This document shows positions 8,992 to 17,853 of a DNA stretch of 64,000 bases, piece after piece. Position 1 is the stretch's first letter. The number at the start of each line of letters is the position of its first letter. The notes beneath the pieces are model-generated. The model did no database searches, was not told where the DNA came from, and saw only the letters and a list, made by a program, of their open reading frames with translations. The position numbers and the translations under genes were made by a program. Source of the DNA: Terrimonas rubra (GTDB lineage: Bacteria > Bacteroidota > Bacteroidia > Chitinophagales > Chitinophagaceae); NCBI RefSeq assembly GCF_042686025.1, contig NZ_JBHUOZ010000001.1, positions 744,001-808,000 of the forward strand, in the 5' to 3' direction.

Positions 8992-9510
8992 TTATGCTGG
9001 TTTTAGGTAAGCAATACTTAAAAATGGCTGTAACCTGATGGTAAAAACGGCCAGATAACCGTATTCATCTGTCACACCATCAACCGGCGATACTACCAGG
9101 TGATCGCCAATGACCTGGTGTAATTGCAGGGGTTCGCTGTAAAAACTAATGGCCACACTGTGTTCATTTTTGTTAATGCTGCTGGAATTAATAATTTCAA
9201 AACGATATTGACTAAAAGGTATCACCCGTTTTCCCAAAACATCGGTTATATCCGGAACAATGCCGCTCAGCTGTTTAACATAGCCCGTTACCGCCGTGCT
9301 TACCAGGTAGTGCAGTTTTTCTGCAGCGGGATAATGATGCAGCAGGTCCGCAAAACGGTTATATTTATCCTGCTGATCATACAACTGTTTTTGCAGTTGC
9401 AGTTCGGTATAAGTGCTCTCCCAAACCAGTTTTGCCCAGTCATCCTGGCTGGTATTCGTGATTATTTTCCGGTAACAAAGTTTGATGGCCGGCCCTTTTG
9501 TTTCATTCAT
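8992..9510 (-). CDS. conserved hypothetical protein, operon partner of the cupin gene
   Basis: I do not recognise a family. I start at ATG 9510 (MLNMNETKGPAIKLCYRK); an upstream in-frame start at 9567 adds a stretch without coding character. The 172-residue protein has no signal peptide or membrane segment, a helical N-terminal half with a Gln-rich heptad-like stretch (YTELQLQKQLYDQQDKYNRF), and a strand-rich C-terminal half. The stop codon lies one base before the start of the cupin gene, so the two are translated from one message and probably share a task. Confidence 0.65.
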   Translation of the reverse strand: MNETKGPAIKLCYRKIITNTSQDDWAKLVWESTYTELQLQKQLYDQQDKYNRFADLLHHYPAAEKLHYLVSTAVTGYVKQLSGIVPDITDVLGKRVIPFSQYRFEIINSSSINKNEHSVAISFYSEPLQLHQVIGDHLVVSPVDGVTDEYGYLAVFTIRLQPFLSIAYLKPA

Positions 9511-9567
9511 ATTTAGCATTGTTTGCGGACTGTTCCCCGGGGCATATAATATTATACCTAGCGCCAC

Positions 9568-9616
9568 CCCTTATACCTTATCCCTTATACCCTATACCTT
9601 ACAGCTTATACCTTCA
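9568..9616. repeat. dispersed TATACC-rich repeat
   Basis: Several copies of CTTATACC and CCCTATACC in a row. The same sequence type recurs at 12494-12570 and 35935-36032. Confidence 0.7.
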
Positions 9617-9644
9617 CCCTAACCGACATTATTCCGCTATTATT

Positions 9645-10382
9645 TCAGGCTGATACATTAATAGTATGCGTAAGGGCATATCCTGCAGATAAACTTCCGG
9701 TAACTGTTGCTATCTCGACACCCGTTCTGTCATCACTGAAAACACTATCACTGGCATTATAGGTATAACCTGAAAGCCCTTTTGTGTAGCCATAGTTGAC
9801 ACCGCCACTGCCGTTAACCGTTGCTACAGCAGTACCACTACCCTCGGGAAAAGCTATTTGTGTAATAAGCACGGAGCGGCCTGACGCATTGTAAATATGC
9901 ACATGTATATGGGTGGCGCGACCTGTGTACCAACCAGGAAAGATAGAGGTAAAACTTACGAGTCCGTTACTGTCTGTTACCTGCCGGCCCCGAAGAAAAT
10001 GTACCGATGTATAGTTGGTGCTTTGCATGCCTGTACCACCATATTCCGAATAGTTGCCATCCTTATCGCAATGCCAGATATCTACAATAGCGCCTGCCAG
10101 CGCTGCACAGCTGTTATTAATGTTTTTAATGGTAAGAGCAATGCTCATGGCCACGCCGGTCCTGTCGTCTCGAATATCTGACCTTGCCAGTGATGAGGGG
10201 GTAATGGTCGGAAAAGGACCTGCTGTTTCAGTAGGCGACACGGTGCAGGATCCAGAGCCGGAACCCGAACCAGTACTGCTTGTTTCGGTTACATCCGCTT
10301 TTTTACAGGCTTCCAGGATGGCAGGCACCGTAGCTGCACCGATAAAAAAGTTTTTCAGGAATTTTTTTCTTGACTGTTCCAT
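9645..10382 (-). CDS. intradiol ring-cleavage dioxygenase-like lipoprotein
   Basis: The 245-residue protein starts with a basic segment and a hydrophobic stretch ending in the lipobox ILEAC, so it is probably anchored to a membrane as a lipoprotein. A Gly/Ser linker follows, then the intradiol dioxygenase core: ETAGPFP near residue 52, VDIWHCDKDGNYS near 103, and FPGWYTGRATHIHVHI near 150. The Tyr and the two His of these motifs match the Fe(III) ligands of catechol/protocatechuate dioxygenases. Secreted relatives act on aromatic or unknown substrates. No aromatic-degradation genes are nearby, so the substrate is open. Confidence 0.8.
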   Translation of the reverse strand: MEQSRKKFLKNFFIGAATVPAILEACKKADVTETSSTGSGSGSGSCTVSPTETAGPFPTITPSSLARSDIRDDRTGVAMSIALTIKNINNSCAALAGAIVDIWHCDKDGNYSEYGGTGMQSTNYTSVHFLRGRQVTDSNGLVSFTSIFPGWYTGRATHIHVHIYNASGRSVLITQIAFPEGSGTAVATVNGSGGVNYGYTKGLSGYTYNASDSVFSDDRTGVEIATVTGSLSAGYALTHTINVSA

Positions 10383-10402
10383 AAGTTTTCGTTTTTTCTT
10401 AT

Positions 10403-10435
10403 CCCTAAGGTTGCATAGTTTTTAGCCTCATGCAA
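10403..10435. promoter_or_regulatory. inverted repeat upstream of the dioxygenase-like gene
   Basis: GTTGCAT and ATGCAAC arms flank a 13-base spacer just upstream of the minus-strand gene. On that strand TATAGTTG, one base off TAnnTTTG, overlaps one arm, so this could be an operator; no regulator is identified. Confidence 0.3.
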
Positions 10436-10540
10436 CTATAATGGACGAACGATACTTATGAACCGACGAATGGCCCGGATGTATTGCCAGGCAAGGGTTT
10501 CAGGCCGGTATTGTTTAAAGAAACGTTAAGAGAAAAGCGG

Positions 10541-11248
10541 TTACCGTTGGGTTTGCCGGCGCCAGTTATCAATAAAATCAAGATAGGATTCGCTGATGGG
10601 TAATTCTTTTTCGTTGCTCAATGTGGCTTTGCGATTGTGGATTGTTTTTACTGCTTCATTGGCCACAATATAGCTGCGATGAATACGGCTGAATTTGTCC
10701 GGCGGTAAGCTATCCAGTACTTTTTTCATGGTCATTAATGTCATGATCCGGGTATCATTTTTTAAATGAATGCGGATATAGTCTTCCAGGCTTTCAATGT
10801 AAACAATATCGGCGGCAGTAATTTTTACCATCTTATATTCCGAATAAACAAAGAGATTTTCGTAAGACAGGCGTGCTGTTTGATTTTTAAACTGGTGGTA
10901 TTCCACCGCCTTGTTCACGGCTTTGGCAAAACGTTCCGGGCTTACGGGTTTTAACAGGTAATCAATAGCATCAAGCTCAAAACCTTCCAGTGCAAATTTT
11001 TTATAGGCCGTTGTAAACACGATCATGGGCTTTTTTTCCAGTGATTTTACCAGGTCAAGTCCCGTGATATCGGGCATATTAATATCAATAAACAACAGGT
11101 CAACCGGGTTATTACGCAGGTACTCGCTCCCGGATATGGCATCGCTGAAAGTATGTACCAGTTGCAGTTGGTTAAACTGCGCTATATATTGTGACAGCAG
11201 CAATAGTGCAGGTGGTTCATCATCAATTGCAATGCAGGTTATAGGCAT
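10541..11248 (-). CDS. LytTR-family response regulator
   Basis: The 235-residue protein has an N-terminal receiver domain (residues 1-115; acidic pocket IDDEP, phosphoacceptor Asp in LLFIDINMPD, Lys in YLLKPV) and a C-terminal LytTR DNA-binding domain (about 130-230; IVYIESLEDYIRIHLKND, FSRIHRSYIVA). It starts one base after the stop of the histidine kinase gene, so the two are co-expressed as a two-component pair. LytTR regulators bind direct repeats of about 9 bp; no target is evident nearby. Confidence 0.95.
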   Translation of the reverse strand: MPITCIAIDDEPPALLLLSQYIAQFNQLQLVHTFSDAISGSEYLRNNPVDLLFIDINMPDITGLDLVKSLEKKPMIVFTTAYKKFALEGFELDAIDYLLKPVSPERFAKAVNKAVEYHQFKNQTARLSYENLFVYSEYKMVKITAADIVYIESLEDYIRIHLKNDTRIMTLMTMKKVLDSLPPDKFSRIHRSYIVANEAVKTIHNRKATLSNEKELPISESYLDFIDNWRRQTQR

Positions 11249-11249
11249 A

Positions 11250-12380
11250 TCAGGATAGTTGAATGATTAGTTGTACAATAAAATTATTATCGGCCGTATT
11301 AATCATAAGCTGATGTTTACCGGGGTATAATAGTTGCAAACGTTGCTTTACATTGGCAATACCCGTACCCTCCCGATCGGGCAGTGTTTTGGTTTTGCCT
11401 GCGTGTATTTTATTACTGCAATAAAACTCCAGCTTACCTGCGGTTATAGTCAGCACTATACGGATAAATGAGTGGCTATGGCTGCTGATACCATATTTAA
11501 ATGCATTTTCTACAAATGTCATTAACAATAATGGGGCTATTTGCCGGGTAGCGGTATCGCCATTCACGGTAAAATCAACATCGGTATTACTGATACGCAG
11601 TTTTTGCAGGTCAATAAAGTCGTGTATACATTCCAGTTCATCATCCAGGCTTACAAAATCCTCGCCCACTTCATCGGTGAGGTAACGCATCATTTTGGAC
11701 AGCTTCATAATACTGGAAGCCGTATGCGGACTATGGGTAACGGCCAGCGAGTAAATATTGTTTAAGGTATTGAACAGGAAATGGGGGTTTACCTGCGATT
11801 TTAGCATGTATAATTCGGCAGTGGCTTTCTGTGCCTCGGCCAACAGGGCTCTTTTTTCGGTCACCCGCCATTGTTTTATTACCGGTATAGCTGTACTGAT
11901 GGCAATAACCGTTATAAAAAGAATAATGCTATTGATATCGGTGTTTTTGCGGGGCTGACCCATTGGGGGCCTGTTACCACCTGGCGGCGGAAATTTTTCA
12001 TTTCCTTCCCCGGGAGGGGGCTTGTGACCGGGGTCCATAGGCAGGGGCATGCCGGGCATAAAGTTTTGTTGCATACCCTGCCTTTGCCGCATAAGCCCGT
12101 CAAATGGTGAGATAGTATACACGATAAAGAATAAGGCTATTAAACTGCCTGAATACAAGAGATATTTTTTTGGCAGGTAGAGCCGGGGTACCAGCAGGTA
12201 ATTGTTCAGGTAAAACAGTATAATATAGGTAAGACTGAAAATAAGAAAGGGGGCAGAGAACAACCTCTGTGTAAAGCCGGCCTGGCCTGACGGTGTATTG
12301 GACAGGAAGATGAAGATGAGTGAAAAAAAGAAAACCCAGCCTGTTATATGACTGATAACCTGGACCAGTTTTACCCGCAT
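11250..12380 (-). CDS. LytS/YehU-type sensor histidine kinase
   Basis: The 376-residue protein has hydrophobic membrane segments near residues 10-30, 43-62, 75-95 and 150-170, and a Pro/Gly/Met-rich loop between the third and fourth. The cytosolic half carries the His_kinase motif NPHFLFNTLNNI near residue 197 (phospho-accepting His) and a short HATPase (LMTFVENAFKYGIS, GTGIANVKQRL). This matches the 5TM/4TM LytS-YehU group common in Bacteroidota. It is the upstream partner of the LytTR regulator. The signal it senses is unknown. Confidence 0.93.
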   Translation of the reverse strand: MRVKLVQVISHITGWVFFFSLIFIFLSNTPSGQAGFTQRLFSAPFLIFSLTYIILFYLNNYLLVPRLYLPKKYLLYSGSLIALFFIVYTISPFDGLMRQRQGMQQNFMPGMPLPMDPGHKPPPGEGNEKFPPPGGNRPPMGQPRKNTDINSIILFITVIAISTAIPVIKQWRVTEKRALLAEAQKATAELYMLKSQVNPHFLFNTLNNIYSLAVTHSPHTASSIMKLSKMMRYLTDEVGEDFVSLDDELECIHDFIDLQKLRISNTDVDFTVNGDTATRQIAPLLLMTFVENAFKYGISSHSHSFIRIVLTITAGKLEFYCSNKIHAGKTKTLPDREGTGIANVKQRLQLLYPGKHQLMINTADNNFIVQLIIQLS

Positions 12381-12898
12381 TCTATAGAGTTTACTGTAAA
12401 GTAATATACTGAATACTTAATGATTCGGTAACTATCGATGAATTTGTTTTTTGTATAGACCGGCCCGGCTACCCTCCCATGGCTGGAAGGTTGAAGGTAT
12501 AGGGTTTAAGGTATCAGGCATGTACAATGTCAGTCAAACCTTATATCCTACACCTTATGCCCTATACCTTTGAAAATAATGTATAGTACCAAAAGCTAAC
12601 CCCCGTTAGTGTTTATAAGTTGGTTTTATTTTAACGATTTAAGTATTATTTAACCGTTTGGGTTGCTTAAATTTGCTATCCACTTTTATATCCACAAGAA
12701 CCGTGAAGAAGGACCCCTCGGAAGGATTTGGGTTTTGTTCTACCCGATTACAAAGTATATAAAGGTATAAGTATTTGTTTTTCAATTACTAATATTTTAA
12801 GCGGCAGATTTTTGGCGCCATTTATTAGTAACATATTACGAAAAATGAGTACCTTAATATGCTAACACTTATTCAGGTGTGAGTGAAATTTTAGAGTA
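12381..12898. other. intergenic region before recQ
   Basis: No credible gene. The region contains the TATACC inverted repeat at 12494-12570. The last 250 bases are A/T-rich and must hold the recQ promoter, but no clear TAnnTTTG box stands out. Confidence 0.6.
12494..12570. repeat. dispersed TATACC repeat forming an inverted pair
   Basis: Arms at 12494-12511 and 12553-12570 match as reverse complements over 18 bp with about two mismatches (one arm AAGGTATAGGG, the other CCCTATACCTT). It resembles the elements at 9568 and 35935. Confidence 0.7.
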
Positions 12899-15169
12899 AT
12901 GGCTACATCTACAGCAAAAAAAACGGCGGTGAAAAAAACCGCAACAGTAAAGAAAGAAACCACTGCGAAAGTTAAGAAGTTTGACCTTCACCAATCGTTA
13001 CAGGAACACTTTGGGTTTACTAAATTTAAGGGCACGCAGGAAAAATCGATAGAATCATTATTGTCGGGTAAGGATACTTTTGTGATCATGCCAACGGGTG
13101 GCGGTAAGAGTTTGTGTTACCAGTTGCCGGCGCTGATCAGTGAAGGCGTTGCCATTGTAGTGTCCCCCCTTATCGCATTAATGAAGAACCAGGTAGACCT
13201 GGTACGTGGCTACAGCAGCAATGACAGTATTGCCCACTTTTTAAACAGTACCCTTAATAAAAAAGAGACCAAGGAAGTACATGACGACCTGTTAAGCGGT
13301 AAAACAAAAATTTTATATGTAGCGCCGGAAACCCTGACCAAACAGGAGAACCTGGAGTTTTTTGCCGATCTGAAGATATCGTTTTTTGCAGTAGACGAAG
13401 CGCACTGTATATCGGAATGGGGTCATGATTTCAGGCCGGAATACCGCCGTTTAAGGGAGATGATGACCCAGATCAACCCCGATGTAGCCGTGATAGCCCT
13501 AACTGCTACTGCTACCCCTAAAGTACAAAGCGATATTGTAAAGAACCTCGGCTTGAATGCTCCTAATATCTTTATCTCCTCGTTTAACCGTACCAATTTA
13601 TATTACGAGATACTACCCAAGATAAAAAAGAACCAGACCGATGAAAATATTGTACGGTTCATAAAAAGTATGGGTAAAAAAAGCGGTATTATTTATACGT
13701 TGAACCGCAAAACCACCGAAGAACTGGCTGCTATCCTGGAAGCCAACGGTATTAAGGCGGTGGCTTACCACGCCGGGCTGGATAGTAAGATACGTGCTGA
13801 CAGGCAGGATAAGTTTTTAAGCGAGGATGTACAAGTGATCTGTGCCACTATTGCTTTTGGTATGGGTATTGACAAGCCGGATATCCGTTTTGTAATACAC
13901 TATAATATTCCCAAATCAATTGAGAACTATTACCAGGAAACCGGCCGTGCCGGCCGTGACGGACTGGAAGGAAAATGTATTTTATATTACTCGCACAAGG
14001 ATGTTAGCAAGCTGGAACACCTGATGCGTGACAAGCCGCTGAGCGAACGTGAAGTGGGCGCCCAACTGATCAACGAAACCGTTTCCTATGCCGAAACCGG
14101 TGTTTGCCGCCGCAAGGTATTGATGAGTTATTTTGGCGAAGTGTATGAGCAGGAGAACTGCGGCCAGTGCGATAACTGTAAACACCCTAAGGAAAAACTG
14201 GAAGTGGAAAAAGAAACATTGATCGTATTGAAAGCGATCGATGAGCTGGACCAGCGTTTTGCCACGGATTATGTGATCAATATTATCAGCGGAAAACTTA
14301 CGCCGCAGATACAGATGTTCCGCCACGAGGGTATACAGGCTTTTGCCAGCGGTAACGACCGGGATAATCATTTCTGGAATTCGCTTATCCGCCAGATGTT
14401 ACTGGAAGGCTTACTGGCCAAGGATATTGTGGAGTATGGTGTTTTAAAAATCACCAAGAAAGGTGAGGCGTACCTGAAGAAGCCAAAATCCTTTACCATT
14501 GTATTAAACAACTTATATAAAGAGGCCAATGCCGATGATGAGGAAGTGATGGAGACCGGCGGTGAAGGCGCGGCTACTGATGAAAAGTTGTTCGAGATGC
14601 TGAAGGAATTGCGTCAGAAAGAAGCCAAGAAGAAGAACCTGCCTCCTTTTGTTATTTTCCTGGAAACATCCTTACAGGATATGGCTACTATGTACCCGAC
14701 CAATGTTACCGACCTGGAAAAATGCCAGGGCGTAAGTAAGGGTAAGGCCATCCGGTATGGAAAGCCCTTTGTTGAGCTGATTGCGCAATATGTAGAAGAT
14801 AATAATATTGTGAAGCCGGATGATTTTGTGATGAAGAGCGTGGTGAACAAAAGCGGTAATAAAGTATACATTATCCAGAACACCGATAAAAAAGTATCGC
14901 TGGAAACCATTGCCAAGAACAAGGGCTGGCGTATGGATGAGATGCTGGAAGAGATGGAGACCATTGCCGCCAGCGGCACCAAGCTTAACCTGGCCTACGC
15001 CATTGATGAAATGCTGGACGAGGAAGAGCAGGCAGAGATCATTGAATACTTTAAAAGTTGCGAAACATCATCCTTACAAATAGCCCAGGAGGAGTTATCG
15101 GATTACGATTTTAACTGGGAGCAGTTAAAGATCATGCGGATCAAATTTTTGAGCGAGTACGGGATGTAA
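12899..15169 (+). CDS. recQ: ATP-dependent DNA helicase RecQ
   Basis: RecQ unwinds 3'-tailed and branched DNA in recombination and repair. After a basic Lys/Thr-rich N-terminal tail of about 27 residues, the SF2 motor shows Walker A PTGGGKS (65-71), VDEAHCISEWGHDFRPEY (near 165) and the arginine-finger motif QETGRAGRDG (near 343). A zinc-binding module (CRRKVLMSYF, CGQCDNC), an RQC winged helix and an HRDC domain (LPPFVIFLETSLQDMA) follow, then an extra acidic C-terminal helical segment, making 756 residues, longer than E. coli RecQ (about 610). ATG 12899 is the first start in frame with this tail. A strong terminator follows. Confidence 0.95.
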   Translation: MATSTAKKTAVKKTATVKKETTAKVKKFDLHQSLQEHFGFTKFKGTQEKSIESLLSGKDTFVIMPTGGGKSLCYQLPALISEGVAIVVSPLIALMKNQVDLVRGYSSNDSIAHFLNSTLNKKETKEVHDDLLSGKTKILYVAPETLTKQENLEFFADLKISFFAVDEAHCISEWGHDFRPEYRRLREMMTQINPDVAVIALTATATPKVQSDIVKNLGLNAPNIFISSFNRTNLYYEILPKIKKNQTDENIVRFIKSMGKKSGIIYTLNRKTTEELAAILEANGIKAVAYHAGLDSKIRADRQDKFLSEDVQVICATIAFGMGIDKPDIRFVIHYNIPKSIENYYQETGRAGRDGLEGKCILYYSHKDVSKLEHLMRDKPLSEREVGAQLINETVSYAETGVCRRKVLMSYFGEVYEQENCGQCDNCKHPKEKLEVEKETLIVLKAIDELDQRFATDYVINIISGKLTPQIQMFRHEGIQAFASGNDRDNHFWNSLIRQMLLEGLLAKDIVEYGVLKITKKGEAYLKKPKSFTIVLNNLYKEANADDEEVMETGGEGAATDEKLFEMLKELRQKEAKKKNLPPFVIFLETSLQDMATMYPTNVTDLEKCQGVSKGKAIRYGKPFVELIAQYVEDNNIVKPDDFVMKSVVNKSGNKVYIIQNTDKKVSLETIAKNKGWRMDEMLEEMETIAASGTKLNLAYAIDEMLDEEEQAEIIEYFKSCETSSLQIAQEELSDYDFNWEQLKIMRIKFLSEYGM

Positions 15170-15205
15170 GGGATAACTAACAATGAAAAAATAAAAATAT
15201 AAACA

Positions 15206-15230
15206 GGACCCGGCTTTGCCGGGTTTTTTA
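15206..15230 (+). terminator. intrinsic terminator of recQ
   Basis: ACCCGGC-TTT-GCCGGGT is a perfect 7-bp hairpin followed by six T. Confidence 0.9.
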
Positions 15231-15256
15231 TTTTATATAAACCAGCCGTTTAGTGC

Positions 15257-15298
15257 TTAAGGCTTTTTGCTTTAAGCGTTTAGCCTTTCGCTTTAAAA
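15257..15298. repeat. short dispersed repeat, copy 2
   Basis: GGCTTTTTGCTTTAAGC as at 3196-3247; it lies between the recQ terminator and the tRNA-Phe promoter. Confidence 0.6.
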
Positions 15299-15315
15299 AA
15301 TAAACTTCTGAACAA

Positions 15316-15348
15316 TTGCTTTTTATATGGTAAAAACCTTTATTTTTG
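15316..15348 (+). promoter_or_regulatory. promoter of tRNA-Phe
   Basis: TTG at 15316-15318 and TATTTTTG at 15341-15348, 22 bases apart, match the Bacteroidota -33/-7 pattern (TTG and TAnnTTTG). The tRNA begins 48 bases after the -7 box. Confidence 0.65.
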
Positions 15349-15396
15349 CCCCCCTGATTTGAAACTAGTCTTTCAACCTGGGGAAAACAACCAAAA

Positions 15397-15469
15397 GGTG
15401 CGGTAGCTCAGTCGGTAGAGCAAAGGACTGAAAATCCTTGTGTCGCCGGTTCGATCCCGGCCCACACCA
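15397..15469 (+). tRNA. tRNA-Phe (anticodon GAA)
   Basis: A complete 73-base cloverleaf: acceptor GGTGCGG with CCACACC (one C-A mismatch), D arm GCTC/GAGC, anticodon stem AAGGA/TCCTT around CTGAAAA, so the anticodon is GAA, and T arm GCCGG-TTCGATC-CCGGC. The discriminator is A and the CCA end is only partly encoded (AC). A promoter lies upstream and a terminator hairpin downstream, so it is transcribed alone. Confidence 0.97.
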
Positions 15470-15480
15470 CAAACAGAATC

Positions 15481-15518
15481 AAGCGGTTATAACGTAAAAG
15501 TTGTAGCCGCTTTTTTCT
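15481..15518 (+). terminator. terminator after tRNA-Phe
   Basis: AAGCGG and CCGCTT close a long stem with two internal mismatches (further pairs TA/TA and AAC/GTT), followed by six T. Confidence 0.75.
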
Positions 15519-15575
15519 TGGATACAATAACGCTCAACAATCAGCCTGAACTTTAGTGTTTGTATATAAATATTA

Positions 15576-15599
15576 AAGCGGCCACATACCAGGCCGCTT
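15576..15599. terminator. palindromic hairpin between tRNA-Phe and the lipoprotein gene
   Basis: AAGCGGCC and GGCCGCTT form a perfect 8-bp stem with an 8-base loop. A T run is weak on either side, so it may be a rho-independent terminator for the minus-strand lipoprotein gene or simply a stable hairpin. Confidence 0.4.
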
Positions 15600-15734
15600 C
15601 AATAATTCACTTATCTGTCTATACGTTATATAAAAACAAACGGGTCGGATAGTTATCAATGACTGTTCAGTAAATAATGTGCTTTATATTTACCTTCTCC
15701 CATTTGTCTGCCATGAACCCATTGTGTATCGTTT

Positions 15735-16385
15735 TTACCTGTTTGGAATGGCCGCAATATTCTCCCTCACAATATCCCAGATCTGTTTAGATGACACCGG
15801 GTCTGTTTCCGTATCGCTGATCATCCATAAAGATGGCTGCACCTGGCTGTCCTCATCTTTACTGAGGTCTTTATCCTTTAAGAGTTTTAAAAAGTATACG
15901 ATTGCCGGTGCATTACAAACTGGTCCCCAGGTATAACGGGAGCTGGAGCTGGAACCTGATCTTGATGAATTAATACAATACGCATTTAGTTTTACAATAC
16001 AAACAGCCCCTGCTGCTATAGTAACATCATAGTTTTGTGCCACAAAGCCGTTTTGGTCACTTGCACTGGCGGCGTAAAGTGTAAGGCCTGCCGGAAAGGT
16101 TACCTTGATCTCTGCCGCTGTCGTGTTCTTAAGTTCCAGGTATACATCTACCAACGAGCCGAAGCCAAGGGTGGTACAAACAGGCGACATACTCTCCCCG
16201 GTAATACTCCCCTGGAGCTGGATACCCGAAGGAAGACTAAAAGCAGTACCGGGTATTTCTCCCCCGCTATTGCCGAAGCCGGGGATCAACACTATTCTTG
16301 GATTGTCGCCACTATCTGTTTTATCGTTTTTGGAGCAGGAGAAAAGCGTAAGGCTTACCAAAGCCATCAGCAAAAGTTTTCGCAT
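15735..16385 (-). CDS. hypothetical lipoprotein
   Basis: The first residues (MRKLLLMALVSLTLFSCSK) form a type II signal peptide with lipobox LFSC, so the mature protein starts at Cys17. The 216-residue product has a Ser-rich stretch (SSRSGSSSSSRYTW) near residue 145 and four further Cys. I do not recognise a family. The next gene upstream on the same strand is another small lipoprotein, but 139 bases separate them. Confidence 0.8.
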   Translation of the reverse strand: MRKLLLMALVSLTLFSCSKNDKTDSGDNPRIVLIPGFGNSGGEIPGTAFSLPSGIQLQGSITGESMSPVCTTLGFGSLVDVYLELKNTTAAEIKVTFPAGLTLYAASASDQNGFVAQNYDVTIAAGAVCIVKLNAYCINSSRSGSSSSSRYTWGPVCNAPAIVYFLKLLKDKDLSKDEDSQVQPSLWMISDTETDPVSSKQIWDIVRENIAAIPNR

Positions 16386-16524
16386 TTTTTTGAGTTTTAA
16401 TAGTACCGAATTAAATCATAACAACATTAAACCATCCCTGGCTTATTATTAGAAGAGACCATAGGCAATAACTAAAATAATGCCATAAGTTTTTACCCAA
16501 CATAGAACCCTTTCACTTACCCGG

Positions 16525-16935
16525 TTATTTCACAAGCCTGTACTTATCCGAACAACCCTCAATGCAAATAGATTCGCCCGGATAAGTAAATAACCATGCA
16601 TTATTTGTATCAATAGAAAAAACCAGTAACATGGTATTACCGGAATCAGCTGCGGATAACCTGATCTTTCCGGTATTTAGCAGTTCATATTTTGTAAACT
16701 GTTTAAAGCCCTCCCTTGTAGCCGAAAATGAACCATCCGCTTTAAAATGTATAACCCGCCCTCTGGGTTTGGCTTTATACCAATTTCCGGCATCACCAGG
16801 ACTCATGAAATATTCGGTGAACGCCCATTTTCCCACAATACTGTTAGCAATGGGACCTCTTGCATATTCAAAGTCCTTACGGCATCCGGTAATTAACCCG
16901 ATTACTAACAAGATGGACAATATATTTTTAAGCAT
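16525..16935 (-). CDS. small lipocalin-like lipoprotein
   Basis: A 136-residue protein with type II signal peptide and lipobox ITGC (Cys18). IVGKWAFTEYFMSPG near residue 34 is the usual opening strand of the lipocalin-like/DUF4595-type folds found in Bacteroidota lipoproteins, and the remainder is short alternating strands with HFKADGSFSATREGF. The assignment to a fold is by pattern only and the ligand is unknown. Confidence 0.75.
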   Translation of the reverse strand: MLKNILSILLVIGLITGCRKDFEYARGPIANSIVGKWAFTEYFMSPGDAGNWYKAKPRGRVIHFKADGSFSATREGFKQFTKYELLNTGKIRLSAADSGNTMLLVFSIDTNNAWLFTYPGESICIEGCSDKYRLVK

Positions 16936-17031
16936 AATTTAAGCCTGACAAACGGTTTTGTAAAACCGTTGCACATTTATGTAATTACCCCGTTTTATAC
17001 ATCCTGCCTGTAGTCATATAAAATCAATAAA

Positions 17032-17802
17032 ATGAACACCCGGCATTTTCTTTTTATCGTTATACTCATCGCCATACCGTTTATAAGCAGCGCCAAATGC
17101 GGGGCCTCCGGAATTGGCTTACACACAAAAACCGTATTGGCAAAAGACGGTATCATCATTGTTGAGTTCTATAGCTCCGATCAATATATAGCAGAGGGGT
17201 TAAACAAACGACACCCGGTAAGTTTAAAATCAGGTCAAACTACAATAAAGCTGACGGTGCTGGAAGTATTAAGCGGTGATTACCAGCTTACCCAGGTTAT
17301 ATTAAGGCCAGACACCATCCTTTCAGAAAAAGAAGAGTATAGATTATATATAGAAGATCTTAACAATAAAGCCTTTCCGCCAAAATTTTTAAATGAAAAG
17401 AGCAGAAACTGGATAAGCGGTCCTATCACCGTAAAGAGGAATGTCACAACCGATGTGTCTGCTTTTAATTACATGATTACAGAAACAAAAAAGACGCTTG
17501 TATCATACGGATGCGGCCCTGCTTCCTGGGTGTATTTTAATGTTTCGGGGTTAGATAGTTCTACATTATATGTGAGGACAACTGTAAAGAGCCTCCGTTC
17601 CGGCAGTGTAACGACCTATGTACTTCCCATTGAAAACGGACAGGTAAGAGTGGGCCACGGCATGTGCTCCGGTGCATTTTATTTTAAGAACGCCGGTGAT
17701 TATGAGGTTACATTCACCCTGACAGATCAATCATATAACAAAAGTATTACAAGCAGATCGTTAGTATTCTCGCAACCAGTAAAGGCCACCGATGAAGAAT
17801 GA
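17032..17802 (+). CDS. secreted hypothetical protein
   Basis: A 256-residue product with an N-terminal hydrophobic signal (MNTRHFLFIVILIAIPFISS) and a probable cleavage site near SSA-KC. The body is a series of beta strands with an Ig-like rhythm. I do not recognise a family. Codon use resembles the two lipoprotein genes beside it. It is convergent with the PIF1-like helicase gene. Confidence 0.7.
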   Translation: MNTRHFLFIVILIAIPFISSAKCGASGIGLHTKTVLAKDGIIIVEFYSSDQYIAEGLNKRHPVSLKSGQTTIKLTVLEVLSGDYQLTQVILRPDTILSEKEEYRLYIEDLNNKAFPPKFLNEKSRNWISGPITVKRNVTTDVSAFNYMITETKKTLVSYGCGPASWVYFNVSGLDSSTLYVRTTVKSLRSGSVTTYVLPIENGQVRVGHGMCSGAFYFKNAGDYEVTFTLTDQSYNKSITSRSLVFSQPVKATDEE

Positions 17803-17853
17803 TCTTATCACACATATTCACTACATCAGCACATTACCAAATTATCAAATCAA

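Noticed and set aside
13982..14982. Two antisense frames (129 and 122 codons) within recQ.
   Set aside because: They lie inside a clearly conserved helicase frame and have no homologous appearance.
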